This document shows, one piece after another, positions 51,309-59,661 of a stretch of DNA of 64,000 nucleotides. A program made the position numbers and the translations under genes. The notes under the pieces were generated by a model. It worked only from the letters and a program-made list of their open reading frames with translations. It was not told where the DNA came from and ran no database searches. Source of the stretch: Sphingomonadales bacterium (GTDB taxonomy: Bacteria > Pseudomonadota > Alphaproteobacteria > Sphingomonadales > Sphingomonadaceae); the NCBI GenBank assembly GCA_016714795.1, contig JADKCA010000001.1, positions 496,001-560,000 on the forward strand, written 5' to 3'. Positions within the stretch are counted from its first letter, which is position 1, and every line of letters begins with the position of its first letter.

Positions 51309-52560
51309 GGCTGTGAGCGATCAATTTGATCCGCTCCCCCAGTTCAGCCATCCAGAATTGTGTCTCTGCGCCTTCAATCCCGAAATCGCTGTCATTGACC
51401 AGCAACAGCCGGTCTGGCGCGAGGAGGATCATGCCTTCCAAATCGGCGGACACCTGCGGGTGATCGTCTGTGGAGAGGATCAGGCGCTTGGCCAGAATCG
51501 GGATGCCGGCCTGTTCCAGATCGCGCGATGACATCTGCTCCAGCGTCGGGCGCGTGGCGGGGTCGGCCAGTGCGGCGGGTGCAGCCTGATCGGGCGAGAG
51601 GCGGACGGCATAGATTTTGGTGGTGAGCGAGATGCGCTCAAGCACCAGCACGGTGCCATCCGCCGTCCAGATCATCTCGCTGACCTTCAGGTCATCGCGC
51701 TTCACATCGCCTGCTTCCGCATCGCGTCGGAAGGTCTCAGCACGGTCGAGCGGGTAAACATATTCAGCGAGCAACGCTCCGGTTGCCCCGTCCAACTGCC
51801 ACAGGCGCAGATGGCGGCTGCGTTCGTGCGCCTCCCGGTTCGGATGGGCGAGGGGGCTCTGGAACGCGACGAGCAGGCTCGCTCCATCGGGCGCCGCCGC
51901 AATCGCTTCAAAGCCGCGATTGAGTTTGCGCGCGCTGGCAAGCGCGGGGAGGACGGCCAGCACCGGATAGTGAGTCTCGGCAAAGCAATGCGCTTGTCCG
52001 TGTGGCACCCAGCGCATCAGCACGCGCCCGGTGCGGTCCACATGCAGAAGCGACGGGCCATATTCCTCTGACACCCAGAAGCTTCCATCCGGCAAAGCGG
52101 TGATGCCCTCGCTGTCTGCACCGCCCGATTGCGGGGCCAGCCGTGTGCCGGACAGATCAAATATGGGCTCAAACTCGGCATGAGGCCCATGTGGCACCGG
52201 CAGGCCACCAATGGCCTGGCCCTGTGCATCGGTCAGCTCCAGCACCTCTTCAAGCAGGATCCGGTGCCCGTCGATCCGGAAGCGCGCGATGGCGGGGCCG
52301 GCTTCGGGCAGCGGCATGACTTTCGCGCCATCGATCTCGGCCAGCGGGAGGAGATGATCGCAACCATAGTCCTTGGCTGCCGTCCTGGGCTTGATGTTGG
52401 GGCCACGATCCCCCACGCCCCAGAAGACATTCGGTGCATCGTGCACAGACTGGCACAGGCCAGACGCCAGACTGCGCGTCAGTCGCATGGTGCCTTTGGG
52501 CAGGTCAATGCGGGCCAGATGCGGATCGGCCCAATCCAGTTTGGTGAAGGTGATGCTCAT
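51295..52560 (-). CDS. Esterase-like activity of phytase family protein
   Basis: The 421-residue beta-propeller-like protein has GGADSEGITALPDGSFWVSEEYGPSLLHVDRTGRV and later VSADLEGMILLAPDRLLLVNDSDFG, typical of the phytase-like esterase family (Pfam 13449). No signal peptide is visible from the ATG at 52560. It may hydrolyse a phosphoester or lactone; the family is poorly characterised. It overlaps the DUF2218 gene by 14 bases, tail to tail. Confidence 0.78.
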   Translation of the reverse strand: MSITFTKLDWADPHLARIDLPKGTMRLTRSLASGLCQSVHDAPNVFWGVGDRGPNIKPRTAAKDYGCDHLLPLAEIDGAKVMPLPEAGPAIARFRIDGHRILLEEVLELTDAQGQAIGGLPVPHGPHAEFEPIFDLSGTRLAPQSGGADSEGITALPDGSFWVSEEYGPSLLHVDRTGRVLMRWVPHGQAHCFAETHYPVLAVLPALASARKLNRGFEAIAAAPDGASLLVAFQSPLAHPNREAHERSRHLRLWQLDGATGALLAEYVYPLDRAETFRRDAEAGDVKRDDLKVSEMIWTADGTVLVLERISLTTKIYAVRLSPDQAAPAALADPATRPTLEQMSSRDLEQAGIPILAKRLILSTDDHPQVSADLEGMILLAPDRLLLVNDSDFGIEGAETQFWMAELGERIKLIAHSPRPS

Positions 52561-52655
52561 GGCGTCATGTCTAAGCGGGCTTGGCCAACTCGTCATCGGT
52601 TGATTTGTTGCGCAGCATCCGCAATGCCATTCTCCAGACATTGAGAGGATGAGGC

Positions 52656-54110
52656 ATGGCGCATCGCAGCCCGAAGGAATTGATCCAGCTTTACTGGACG
52701 GAAGTGTGGAACAATCGCAACGCGGAGATGATCCGCGAATTGTGCGCAGATCCGATCATCCGGCACGATCCGGGCAGCACCACCGAACTCTCTTTGGAAG
52801 ATCAGATCGCCCGGGTGCGTCAGCAGTCCGAAAAGGCGGAACCCTATTTCGAACATGAAGTGCTGCTTGCCGATGACGAATATGTCACGTCGGTCTGGAA
52901 CATGCACACACGCAAGGGTGAACGTGTGGAATTGTGCGGGATCGAGGTGTTCCGCGCGAAGGATGGCAAATTCACCGATTGCTGGAACTCCACCTATGTC
53001 GCTGGCCGCTGGGGGCGGGAAGGGGACGCCGCCGTGCCGGACAATCTGCCGCCTCCGGGGCTGATTGCGGGCGCAGAGGGCATCACACCCGCTTGGCTGC
53101 AATCGCTGTTCCAACATGCCGGGCTGGATATGCCGCGCGTCTCTATGGCGGGGGCGGAGGCCGTTGGGCACGGCAATCTTTCCGCCACCTATCGCGTGGC
53201 GATCACCTACAACGCCAATGCCGCGAACGCGGTCAATTCGGTGGTGTGCAAGCTCACGCCGATCCATGCGCAGACCGTGCAGCAAGCAGCGGAGGCAGGC
53301 GTGCATGGGCGCGAAGTGGCGGCTTATCAGCTGTTCGGCGCACAGCCCCCGCTCAACGTGCCGCGCGCCTTCTTGGCCAAGGTCAGCGAAGATCAGCGGA
53401 CGCTCAATCTCGTGCTGGAAGACCTGACCGGCCGCACCCGCTCCGGCAATCAATTGACCGGGTGCAGTGCGGCAGATGCAGGCGCGGTAGTGGAGCAATT
53501 CGCCAACCTCCACACCGCCTATTGGAACGCGCCGGAGCTGGATGCGGACTGGCTGCTCAACCGCAAGGCAAACGCAGAGAGCGCGGCGGAAAGCTATGCC
53601 TCCGGCGCGGACATCTTTCGGGCACGGTTCGAGGGGCGGGTTGATGCCAGATATTTGGACGCGATGGATAATTGGTGCGCGCAGGTGGCGGATTGGACCC
53701 GCTACAAGGTGGGCACGCAAACACTGATCCATGGCGAGCCGCGCGTCGACAATATCCTGTTCGAGGATCGCGCCGAAGGTGTGACCGCATGGCTGATCGA
53801 CTGGCAATTTGCCGATCGCGGCTGCCCGATGTTCGATGTTGCCTATTTCTTGGCGGGTTCGCTGGAGAGCGGCTTGCGCAAATCGTGCGAGGAGGGCCTG
53901 ATTGCGCGGCATCAGGCGCGCATCTCAGCAGTTGCGCCGGATTGGACGTTGGACGCCGCGCGCGCTGCCTATGCCGATGCGCTGCCATTCGCCTTGTTCA
54001 CCACCGTGGGCGCGGCAAACGTGTTGGCGGCGGGCGACCATGAGGATAAATTGCTGCTGACCCTGCTCACGCGCAACGTGGATGCGCTGGCGGATTGGGG
54101 AATGATATAG
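52656..54110 (+). CDS. SnoaL-like domain fused to a phosphotransferase (APH/EcKL-like kinase)
   Basis: The 484-residue protein has an N-terminal SnoaL-like (NTF2 fold) domain, residues 1-120 (LIQLYWTEVWNNRNAEMIRELC, FRAKDGKFTDCWNSTYV). From about 140 a small-molecule kinase follows: GHGNLSATYRV as nucleotide loop, LIHGEPRVDNILF and LIDWQFADRG. In the Brenner motif HxDxxxxN the catalytic Asp is Glu361 (His359, Asn366), an unusual change. Members of this kinase group may phosphorylate hydroxylated substrates in steroid or aromatic breakdown. GAGGATGAGG precedes the ATG. Confidence 0.8.
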   Translation: MAHRSPKELIQLYWTEVWNNRNAEMIRELCADPIIRHDPGSTTELSLEDQIARVRQQSEKAEPYFEHEVLLADDEYVTSVWNMHTRKGERVELCGIEVFRAKDGKFTDCWNSTYVAGRWGREGDAAVPDNLPPPGLIAGAEGITPAWLQSLFQHAGLDMPRVSMAGAEAVGHGNLSATYRVAITYNANAANAVNSVVCKLTPIHAQTVQQAAEAGVHGREVAAYQLFGAQPPLNVPRAFLAKVSEDQRTLNLVLEDLTGRTRSGNQLTGCSAADAGAVVEQFANLHTAYWNAPELDADWLLNRKANAESAAESYASGADIFRARFEGRVDARYLDAMDNWCAQVADWTRYKVGTQTLIHGEPRVDNILFEDRAEGVTAWLIDWQFADRGCPMFDVAYFLAGSLESGLRKSCEEGLIARHQARISAVAPDWTLDAARAAYADALPFALFTTVGAANVLAAGDHEDKLLLTLLTRNVDALADWGMI

Positions 54111-54117
54111 CCCGCAC

Positions 54118-54133
54118 ATCCACCCCCTCAATA
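54118..54133. promoter_or_regulatory. Motif ATCCACCCCCTCAATA, copy 1
   Basis: This exact 16-base sequence lies 100-115 bases upstream of the first VOC gene and recurs at 56588 before the second VOC gene. It is a candidate activator site or promoter element common to both. Confidence 0.5.
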
Positions 54134-54232
54134 GCTTGATCTCCAAACAATCCATGCCCTGAATTTGCGCTAGATCAAGAAAGTCAGACACTCCCAGCCG
54201 CATCCCTCCTGCCATTCAATGGAGGTTTGCAC

Positions 54233-55255
54233 ATGGCAATTATCGGTATTCGTCGGTTGACTTGGGCCGTGGAGGATGTGGCAGCGTGCGTGCGCTTCTT
54301 CTCCGATTTCGGCCTGTCGCTGATTGCGGAAAAGGCAGACGAGGCGCTGTTTGAAGCAGCGGACGGTTCTGAAAATCTGATCCTCAAATTCGGCCATTCG
54401 CGCCTTCCTGCCAAGACCGCTCAGACGAGCAAGGGTGTGCATGAATGCGTTTGGGCAGTGGATACGCAGCGCGCGATGGACAAATTGCTGGCCGACCTCG
54501 CGCCGGATCATGATCTGGTGACGGATGATGAAGGCATTGTCCACTTCACCACAGCGTTCGGTCAGGCCATTGCCCTGCAAGTCTGGCAGCCGCGTCCGGT
54601 TTTTGGCGCGCCCAGCCCGTTCAACACGGTGGGGAAGATCGGGCGGCTCAATCAGCCGCGCAAATGGATCGACCGCGCGGTGCCCAAGCGCATCCATCAT
54701 TGCGTGTGGACCTTCCCCGATGTGCAGGAGGCGGTGGACTATTACCGAGACCGTCTGAACTTCCGCATCACCGACATGCAGAAGGGGTTCGGCGTCTATA
54801 TGCGCGCGGATGGCTGCTATGAGCATCACAGCATCTTTCTGGCCAATGCGCACGCGCCGATGCCGGGCTTTAACGGCACGCTGAAATTCCACCACGCCAA
54901 TTGGGAGGTGGAAGATATTGACGAGCTGATGGTTGCCAAAAACTATCTGGACCGGCGCGGCTATACCTATGGGGACTGGAACTGGGGCTTTGGCCGCCAC
55001 CGTCTCACCTCTGCCGCCTTTTTCTACGTCCCGTGCCCCGGCGGCGGTGATGTGGAATATGGCGCAGACACGGATTGCGTGGATGACAGCTGGAAGCCCC
55101 GCATCTGGGATGGCGCGTTCGGCACCGCCATCTACATGACCAACCTGCCGGATTTCATGAAGGGCGAGCCCAATTGGGATGTCGTCTATGCCCGGCCCGA
55201 CCAGCTTCATTACCACCCCGCTGAACCAGCTCCGCTGGCCGAGGCGGCGGAGTGA
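54233..55255 (+). CDS. Two-domain VOC family enzyme, extradiol-dioxygenase-like (copy 1)
   Basis: The 340-residue protein has two vicinal oxygen chelate domains. The first lacks metal ligands. The second has the H-H-E triad: His156 (KRIHHCVW), His221 (LKFHHANW) and Glu275 (DVEYGADTD). This matches type I extradiol dioxygenases that open catechol-type rings with Fe(II). It shares layout and many residues with the protein at 56682. ATG 54233 follows GGAGG. A hydroxylating FAD enzyme lies next to it. Confidence 0.78.
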   Translation: MAIIGIRRLTWAVEDVAACVRFFSDFGLSLIAEKADEALFEAADGSENLILKFGHSRLPAKTAQTSKGVHECVWAVDTQRAMDKLLADLAPDHDLVTDDEGIVHFTTAFGQAIALQVWQPRPVFGAPSPFNTVGKIGRLNQPRKWIDRAVPKRIHHCVWTFPDVQEAVDYYRDRLNFRITDMQKGFGVYMRADGCYEHHSIFLANAHAPMPGFNGTLKFHHANWEVEDIDELMVAKNYLDRRGYTYGDWNWGFGRHRLTSAAFFYVPCPGGGDVEYGADTDCVDDSWKPRIWDGAFGTAIYMTNLPDFMKGEPNWDVVYARPDQLHYHPAEPAPLAEAAE

Positions 55256-55270
55256 GGAATTGAAACAAAA

Positions 55271-55391
55271 CCGTTTGCCCTGAGTAGGGACTGAGCTTGC
55301 CGAAGGCCCGTATCGAAGGGTCGTCCTCAAGCGCCAAACAGACCTTCGATATGCCATTTCGACCAGCTCAATGGCTACTCAGGACGAACGG
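55271..55391. repeat. Large palindromic repeat with CTGAGTAG and GAGCT core, copy 3
   Basis: Two arms of about 51 bases, starting CCGTTTGCCCTGAGTAGG, are complementary with about a dozen mismatches. It is a divergent member of the CTGAGCTTGTCGAAG family and fills most of the 162-base gap between VOC copy 1 and the FAD monooxygenase. Confidence 0.75.
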
Positions 55392-55417
55392 CTTCTTATC
55401 CAGAAAGGAACACCAAA

Positions 55418-56539
55418 ATGAGTGCAGCCAATAAGGTGCTGATCGTCGGCGGCGGAGTTGCCGGTCTCGCCGTCGCCATCGGCCTTCACAACAAGGGCGT
55501 CGGCGTTGAAGTCGTCGAGAAAAATGCCGACTGGTCGGTTTATCATGTCGGCATCATCGTGCAGGCCAATTTCGTCCGCGCGCTGGCGCAACTGGGCGTG
55601 GGTGATGCGGCAGTGAAGGCCGGGTTTGCCTATAAGGGCGCGCGGTTCATGAGCATGGACGGTCAGGTGATCGCCGAACTGCCGGGCGAATCCGCTGCAG
55701 ATGGCTTCCCCGGCGATCTTGGCCTTACGCGCCCCGCGCTCCATACCGTGCTGACCGACAAGGTGAAGGAACTTGGCATTCCAGTGCGACTGGGCGTGAC
55801 CTTCGAGAGCTTCAACGACACCGGCGACGGGGTGGACGTGACCTTCACCGATGGCACCTCCGGCCGCTATGATCTGCTGATCGGCTGTGACGGCAATTAC
55901 TCCGCCGTGCGAAAAGTGTTGTGGCCGGATGCGACGCCCAAATATACCGGGCAAGGGGTGTGGCGTTACAATGTGCCGCGCCCCGCTGAGCTGGAATGGT
56001 CTGATCTCTATATCGGCAAGCCCGGCGGAAAGGTGGGCTATTGCCCACTGACCGAGGAAGAGATGTATATCTTCGCTGTGTTCGAAGAGAAGGGGAACCC
56101 CAAATTCGCGCCCGAAACGCTGGCTGATGAAATGCAGAAGCGGCTGGAAGGCTTTGGCGGGCAGATGGCGGAAAGTGCCAAGTGCGTCACCGATCCGGCG
56201 CTGGTCGTCTATCGTCCGCTTGAAGCCTGCATCATGCCCGATCCCTGGTATCAGGGCCGTGTGGTCTTGATCGGCGATTCCGCCCACTCCGCCACGCCAC
56301 ATCTGGGGCAGGGGGCCGCAATGGCAGTGGAAGACGCCGTCGTGCTCGCTGAAGAAGTGGCGGGCAAGGATGATCTTGCCGCTGCGCTGCGCGCCTTCAT
56401 GGAACGCCGCTTCGAACGCGCCAAGCTGGTGGGTACCAGCTCGATCCAGCTCGGTGAGTGGGAAATGCATCCGGAAAGCGCAGGCAATCCGGTGGAGCTG
56501 ACCGAACGAATCCGCGTCAAGTTGGCCGAGCCGATCTGA
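55418..56539 (+). CDS. FAD-dependent aromatic monooxygenase
   Basis: The 373-residue class A hydroxylase has VGGGVAGLAVAIGLHNKG, LLIGCDGNYSAVRK and RVVLIGDSAHSATPHLGQGAAMAVEDA. It inserts one oxygen using NAD(P)H. It is a paralogue of the enzyme at 39557. It lies between two VOC-type ring-cleavage candidates, so it may make their dihydroxylated substrate. No signal peptide. The aromatic substrate is unknown. Confidence 0.87.
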   Translation: MSAANKVLIVGGGVAGLAVAIGLHNKGVGVEVVEKNADWSVYHVGIIVQANFVRALAQLGVGDAAVKAGFAYKGARFMSMDGQVIAELPGESAADGFPGDLGLTRPALHTVLTDKVKELGIPVRLGVTFESFNDTGDGVDVTFTDGTSGRYDLLIGCDGNYSAVRKVLWPDATPKYTGQGVWRYNVPRPAELEWSDLYIGKPGGKVGYCPLTEEEMYIFAVFEEKGNPKFAPETLADEMQKRLEGFGGQMAESAKCVTDPALVVYRPLEACIMPDPWYQGRVVLIGDSAHSATPHLGQGAAMAVEDAVVLAEEVAGKDDLAAALRAFMERRFERAKLVGTSSIQLGEWEMHPESAGNPVELTERIRVKLAEPI

Positions 56540-56587
56540 CCACAGGTCTCCGGTCTGTTGCGGAGCACAGGGTGTCATTCTCCAACT

Positions 56588-56603
56588 ATCCACCCCCTCA
56601 ATA
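56588..56603. promoter_or_regulatory. Motif ATCCACCCCCTCAATA, copy 2
   Basis: This is identical over 16 bases to 54118-54133 and 79-94 bases upstream of the second VOC gene. The flanking sequence is otherwise different, so the match is not simply a duplicated promoter. Confidence 0.5.
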
Positions 56604-56681
56604 ACCAGCCCGCCACACAAAGCGTTTCACACGCCCCACGCCCCTGCGCATAAGCCCATCCAAAGATCATATGGAGGAATT

Positions 56682-57752
56682 ATGAGCGTTTTGGGCGTGG
56701 AAAGCGTTGTGTTTGGTGTTGCCGATGTGGCGGAACATGCGCGCTTCTGGACCGATTTCGGACTGCCGGTTGAAAGCGTGAGCGCTGGTGAGGCGGTGTT
56801 CCGGCTCGCATCCGGTTCGCGCGTGATCATCCTGCCGCATGGCGACTCGCGCCTGCCTTCCCCCGATCCGTTCGCCGGAGACGGGGTTAAGGAAACCGTG
56901 TGGGGCGTGGACACGGCGGCCAATCTGGAGCGGTTGGCCGCGAGTCTGGCGCGCGATGTGCCCGTCACTTGCGATGCGGATGGCACTGTCCATTGCATGT
57001 GCCCCGACGGCCAGCCGATTGCGCTGCGCGTGTGGGAGAAGCGCCCGGTGGTGAGCGAGGCAAGCCCGGTCAACACCCCGGCGAACTTCCCGCGCTTCAA
57101 CCAGCACCGCATCTGGCGGCACAAGGCGATCCCGAAAACGATCAACCATGTCGTCTTCTTCTCGCCCGATTATGTGGCGAGCTTCGAATTTTATGAACGC
57201 CATCTGGGCTTCCGCTATACCGACCATAGCAAGGGCACCGGCATTTTCGCGCGGGCCGATGGTACGTTTGAACATCACTCCATCTTCTGGGTGAATTGCG
57301 ATCTGCCGATTGCGCCGGACCATTTCAAATTCATGCACATCGCCTTTGGCATGGATGACATTGATGAAGTGATGCTGGGCGCGAATATCATGGAGAAAAA
57401 GGGCTGGAAGAACACCAGCATGAACAGCTCCGGTGGCATCTCGCGTCACCGCATCTCCAGCGCAATCTATTATTATTGCGACATTCCGGGGAAATCGGGC
57501 GAGGCGGAATATCACGCCGACACCGATTATCTCGATGACAATTGGGTGCCCCGCGCCTGGGATTTCCGCTTCGGCTCGCTGCTTTGGGCCAACAACGCCC
57601 CGCCCATCTTCCGCGGCGACAACATCCCATGGGACATGACCTTCGACGCAGACCGCGCAAGTTTCGAGCCGTTCCGCAAGGTGGGGAAGGGGAAGGGACC
57701 GATTTCGGACGATCTGGCTCGCCTGACCGAAGCCGACGAGCACGCGCTCTAG
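56682..57752 (+). CDS. Two-domain VOC family enzyme, extradiol-dioxygenase-like (copy 2)
   Basis: The 356-residue paralogue of the 54233 protein has metal ligands His156 (TINHVVFF), His219 (KFMHIAFG) and Glu276 (GEAEYHADTD). EHHSIF at 197-202 is conserved between both copies near the active site. Identity elsewhere looks moderate, so the two probably act on different ring substrates or form a mixed oligomer. Its TAG stop overlaps the GTG start of the next SDR by 1 base. Confidence 0.78.
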   Translation: MSVLGVESVVFGVADVAEHARFWTDFGLPVESVSAGEAVFRLASGSRVIILPHGDSRLPSPDPFAGDGVKETVWGVDTAANLERLAASLARDVPVTCDADGTVHCMCPDGQPIALRVWEKRPVVSEASPVNTPANFPRFNQHRIWRHKAIPKTINHVVFFSPDYVASFEFYERHLGFRYTDHSKGTGIFARADGTFEHHSIFWVNCDLPIAPDHFKFMHIAFGMDDIDEVMLGANIMEKKGWKNTSMNSSGGISRHRISSAIYYYCDIPGKSGEAEYHADTDYLDDNWVPRAWDFRFGSLLWANNAPPIFRGDNIPWDMTFDADRASFEPFRKVGKGKGPISDDLARLTEADEHAL

Positions 57753-58504
57753 TGGTGCTGGACTTTCAGGGGCGCGTCGCGCTGGTGACAGGCGGCACGA
57801 CGGGCATCGGTCGTGCCATGGTAGAGCGATTGTCCAAGCGTGGCGCGATCGTGATCGTCAACAGCGAGGATGCCGGGGCGTGTGACGCCGTGGCAGCCGA
57901 GGTGGAGGGCATACCGCTCCCCTTTGATCTGACAGACAATGCCGCGCTGGACGGGTTCGCCGCTGCAGCATGGGACGCGCGGGGCCGGATCGACCATCTG
58001 TTCCTGAACGCCGGCATCACCGGGCGGTTGCGGGCAGGGGATGAAGGCTATGAGCAAGAGGTTGCGCGCGTTTTTGCCATCAACCTCCATCATGTGCGCC
58101 GCCTGTGTGACCTGCTTCTGCCGCGCATGGCTGCGTCTGGTGGTCGCAGTTCGGTGCTGACCGCCAGTCTTTCTGCCCTGCGCGGCAATCACAACATCGG
58201 CGTCTACAGCCTCACCAAGGCGGCCATCGTGCAACTTGCGCGCGATATGGCCGTGCGCTGGGGACCGGACGGGGTGCGTGTGAACGCCATTGCGCCGGGC
58301 CTGATCGCCACCGGCTGGGAACAGGCCGTGCTCGCCACCCCGGAAAAGGCAGAGCGCCGGATGCAGATGACCCCGCTCCGCCGCATCGGCGAGCCGGGCG
58401 AAGTCGCAGATGCCGCGCTCTTTCTCGCCTCCGACCAAGCGAGCTTCATCACGGGCCAGACACTCGCGGTGGATGGGGGGACATCGATTACCGACGGGAA
58501 TTGA
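57752..58504 (+). CDS. SDR family oxidoreductase, GTG start
   Basis: The 250-residue SDR has TGGTTGIG near residue 14, LNAGI, and TASLSALRGNHNIGVYSLTK with Ser, Tyr and Lys. No ATG precedes the cofactor motif; the likely start is GTG at 57752 or 57755, coupled to the VOC stop. IVNSED after strand 2 is unusual. It would act on a hydroxyl or ketone intermediate in the same operon. Confidence 0.82.
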   Translation: MVLDFQGRVALVTGGTTGIGRAMVERLSKRGAIVIVNSEDAGACDAVAAEVEGIPLPFDLTDNAALDGFAAAAWDARGRIDHLFLNAGITGRLRAGDEGYEQEVARVFAINLHHVRRLCDLLLPRMAASGGRSSVLTASLSALRGNHNIGVYSLTKAAIVQLARDMAVRWGPDGVRVNAIAPGLIATGWEQAVLATPEKAERRMQMTPLRRIGEPGEVADAALFLASDQASFITGQTLAVDGGTSITDGN

Positions 58505-58527
58505 GGAGGGTGGCGAAAGGAACGCGG

Positions 58528-59169
58528 CTAAAGTTTGGCATTCCCCGCTTCCCACTTCACGCTCAGTTCGATCCCGCTTCCAATCGGCAGTAGCATTGTC
58601 TGCAAATCGGCTTTCGCCCGCACTGCCGCACGATAGATGCGGACATCCTCCCGAGCGATTTCGGGGTAGATCATATTGTCCGCCGCGATGATGGCTTCGT
58701 CTGACAGCTTGGGATAGACCGCCTCCAGACAGGGTGTGTAAAGCTCCTTCCAGATGTCGAGCAAAACGAGATCGAACGGGCCGGGATCGGCGTTGACCAT
58801 CGCGACCGCGTCGCCGCAGCGCCAATCGACCACATCCGCCAAGCCCGCTTTCTCAAGCTGCTCGCGCGCATAGGCCTGTTTGTAATCGGCCAGTTCCATG
58901 GTGATGACGGTCGCGCCAACCGCCTTGGCCGCGTCCGCCAGGAAAAGCGTGGAATAGCCGTAGCTCGTGCCCAGTTCTAGGATGCGGGATGGGCGTTTGG
59001 CCATGATCAGCGCGTGGAGTAACGCACCCACCTCTGCGCCAACGGGCAGCAGGAATTCATCGCGGATGGCAAACCCTGCCGGGCCAAGCTCGCGCATCCG
59101 GGCCTCATCGGCAGCGGCGCGGGCTTCATAGGCGGCGAAAATGGATTGGGCTTCCGGGGTGATGAACAT
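58528..59169 (-). CDS. SAM-dependent O-methyltransferase
   Basis: The 213-residue class I methyltransferase has ILELGTSYGYSTLFLADAAK as SAM motif I, VITMELADYKQAYAREQL and FDLVLLDIWKELY, the caffeoyl-CoA/catechol O-methyltransferase pattern with metal-binding Asp residues. It may methylate a catechol, which would protect it from ring cleavage. AAGG 8 bases upstream favours the ATG at 59169 over 59175. The region beyond is a palindromic repeat, not coding. Confidence 0.85.
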   Translation of the reverse strand: MFITPEAQSIFAAYEARAAADEARMRELGPAGFAIRDEFLLPVGAEVGALLHALIMAKRPSRILELGTSYGYSTLFLADAAKAVGATVITMELADYKQAYAREQLEKAGLADVVDWRCGDAVAMVNADPGPFDLVLLDIWKELYTPCLEAVYPKLSDEAIIAADNMIYPEIAREDVRIYRAAVRAKADLQTMLLPIGSGIELSVKWEAGNAKL

Positions 59170-59192
59170 GATCATATCCTTAGCGTTCCCCT

Positions 59193-59256
59193 CTTCGCGC
59201 CTTTGCGCCTTTGCGCGAACCAAGGATTTCTCGCGCAAAGGCGCAAAGGCGCGAAG
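59193..59256. repeat. Perfect 26-base inverted repeat
   Basis: CTTCGCGCCTTTGCGCCTTT (start of arm, 59193-59218) is exactly complementary to 59231-59256 across a 12-base loop. Such GCGCCTTTGCG repeats recur in many genomes. It separates the minus-strand VOC-Rieske operon from the methyltransferase and would make a very stable hairpin. Confidence 0.85.
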
Positions 59257-59262
59257 AAGAAT

Positions 59263-59661
59263 TCATTCTTCCACAAACTCAATCAAATTACCGGCGCAGT
59301 CGCGCAGGAAGCAGCCTTTGCCGAACGCCTCGCGCACCACGAAGGCCACGTCTGCGCCCTTGGCTTCAACCTCTTCCAGAAACGCCTCCAGATCATCGAC
59401 GCGAAAGGCGACATGCTTGTTGCCGTGCGTGCGCAAATCGGATGGCGGATGGCGGCGGTCTTCGGGCAGGGCGGCGGCCCCCTCCACTTCGAACAGTTCA
59501 AAGCGCAGCGCGCCCTTGCAGACCATCGCGGCGTGGCTTTTGGCAGCCTCTATGTAGAAGCGCCGCTCCAGCTCGAAGCCCAGTACGCGGCCATACCAGT
59601 CAATCGCGTCATCGAGCGAGGGGACAGAGACGCCGCCATGGTGGAAGCTGAAATCAGCCAT
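59263..59661 (-). CDS. Single-domain VOC (glyoxalase-like) protein
   Basis: The 132-residue protein has the VOC fold with His near 7-8 (FSFHHGGVSV), a His in NKHVAFRV and a C-terminal Glu in NLIEFVEE, a plausible metal triad. This resembles methylmalonyl-CoA epimerase or glyoxalase-type isomerases. Its ATG overlaps the Rieske gene stop by 8 bases. It may isomerise a ring-cleavage intermediate. Confidence 0.8.
   Translation of the reverse strand: MADFSFHHGGVSVPSLDDAIDWYGRVLGFELERRFYIEAAKSHAAMVCKGALRFELFEVEGAAALPEDRRHPPSDLRTHGNKHVAFRVDDLEAFLEEVEAKGADVAFVVREAFGKGCFLRDCAGNLIEFVEE

Noticed and set aside
59170..59238. N-terminal extension of the methyltransferase to 59238
   Set aside because: The extra residues translate one arm of the inverted repeat; a ribosome-binding site fits the ATG at 59169.
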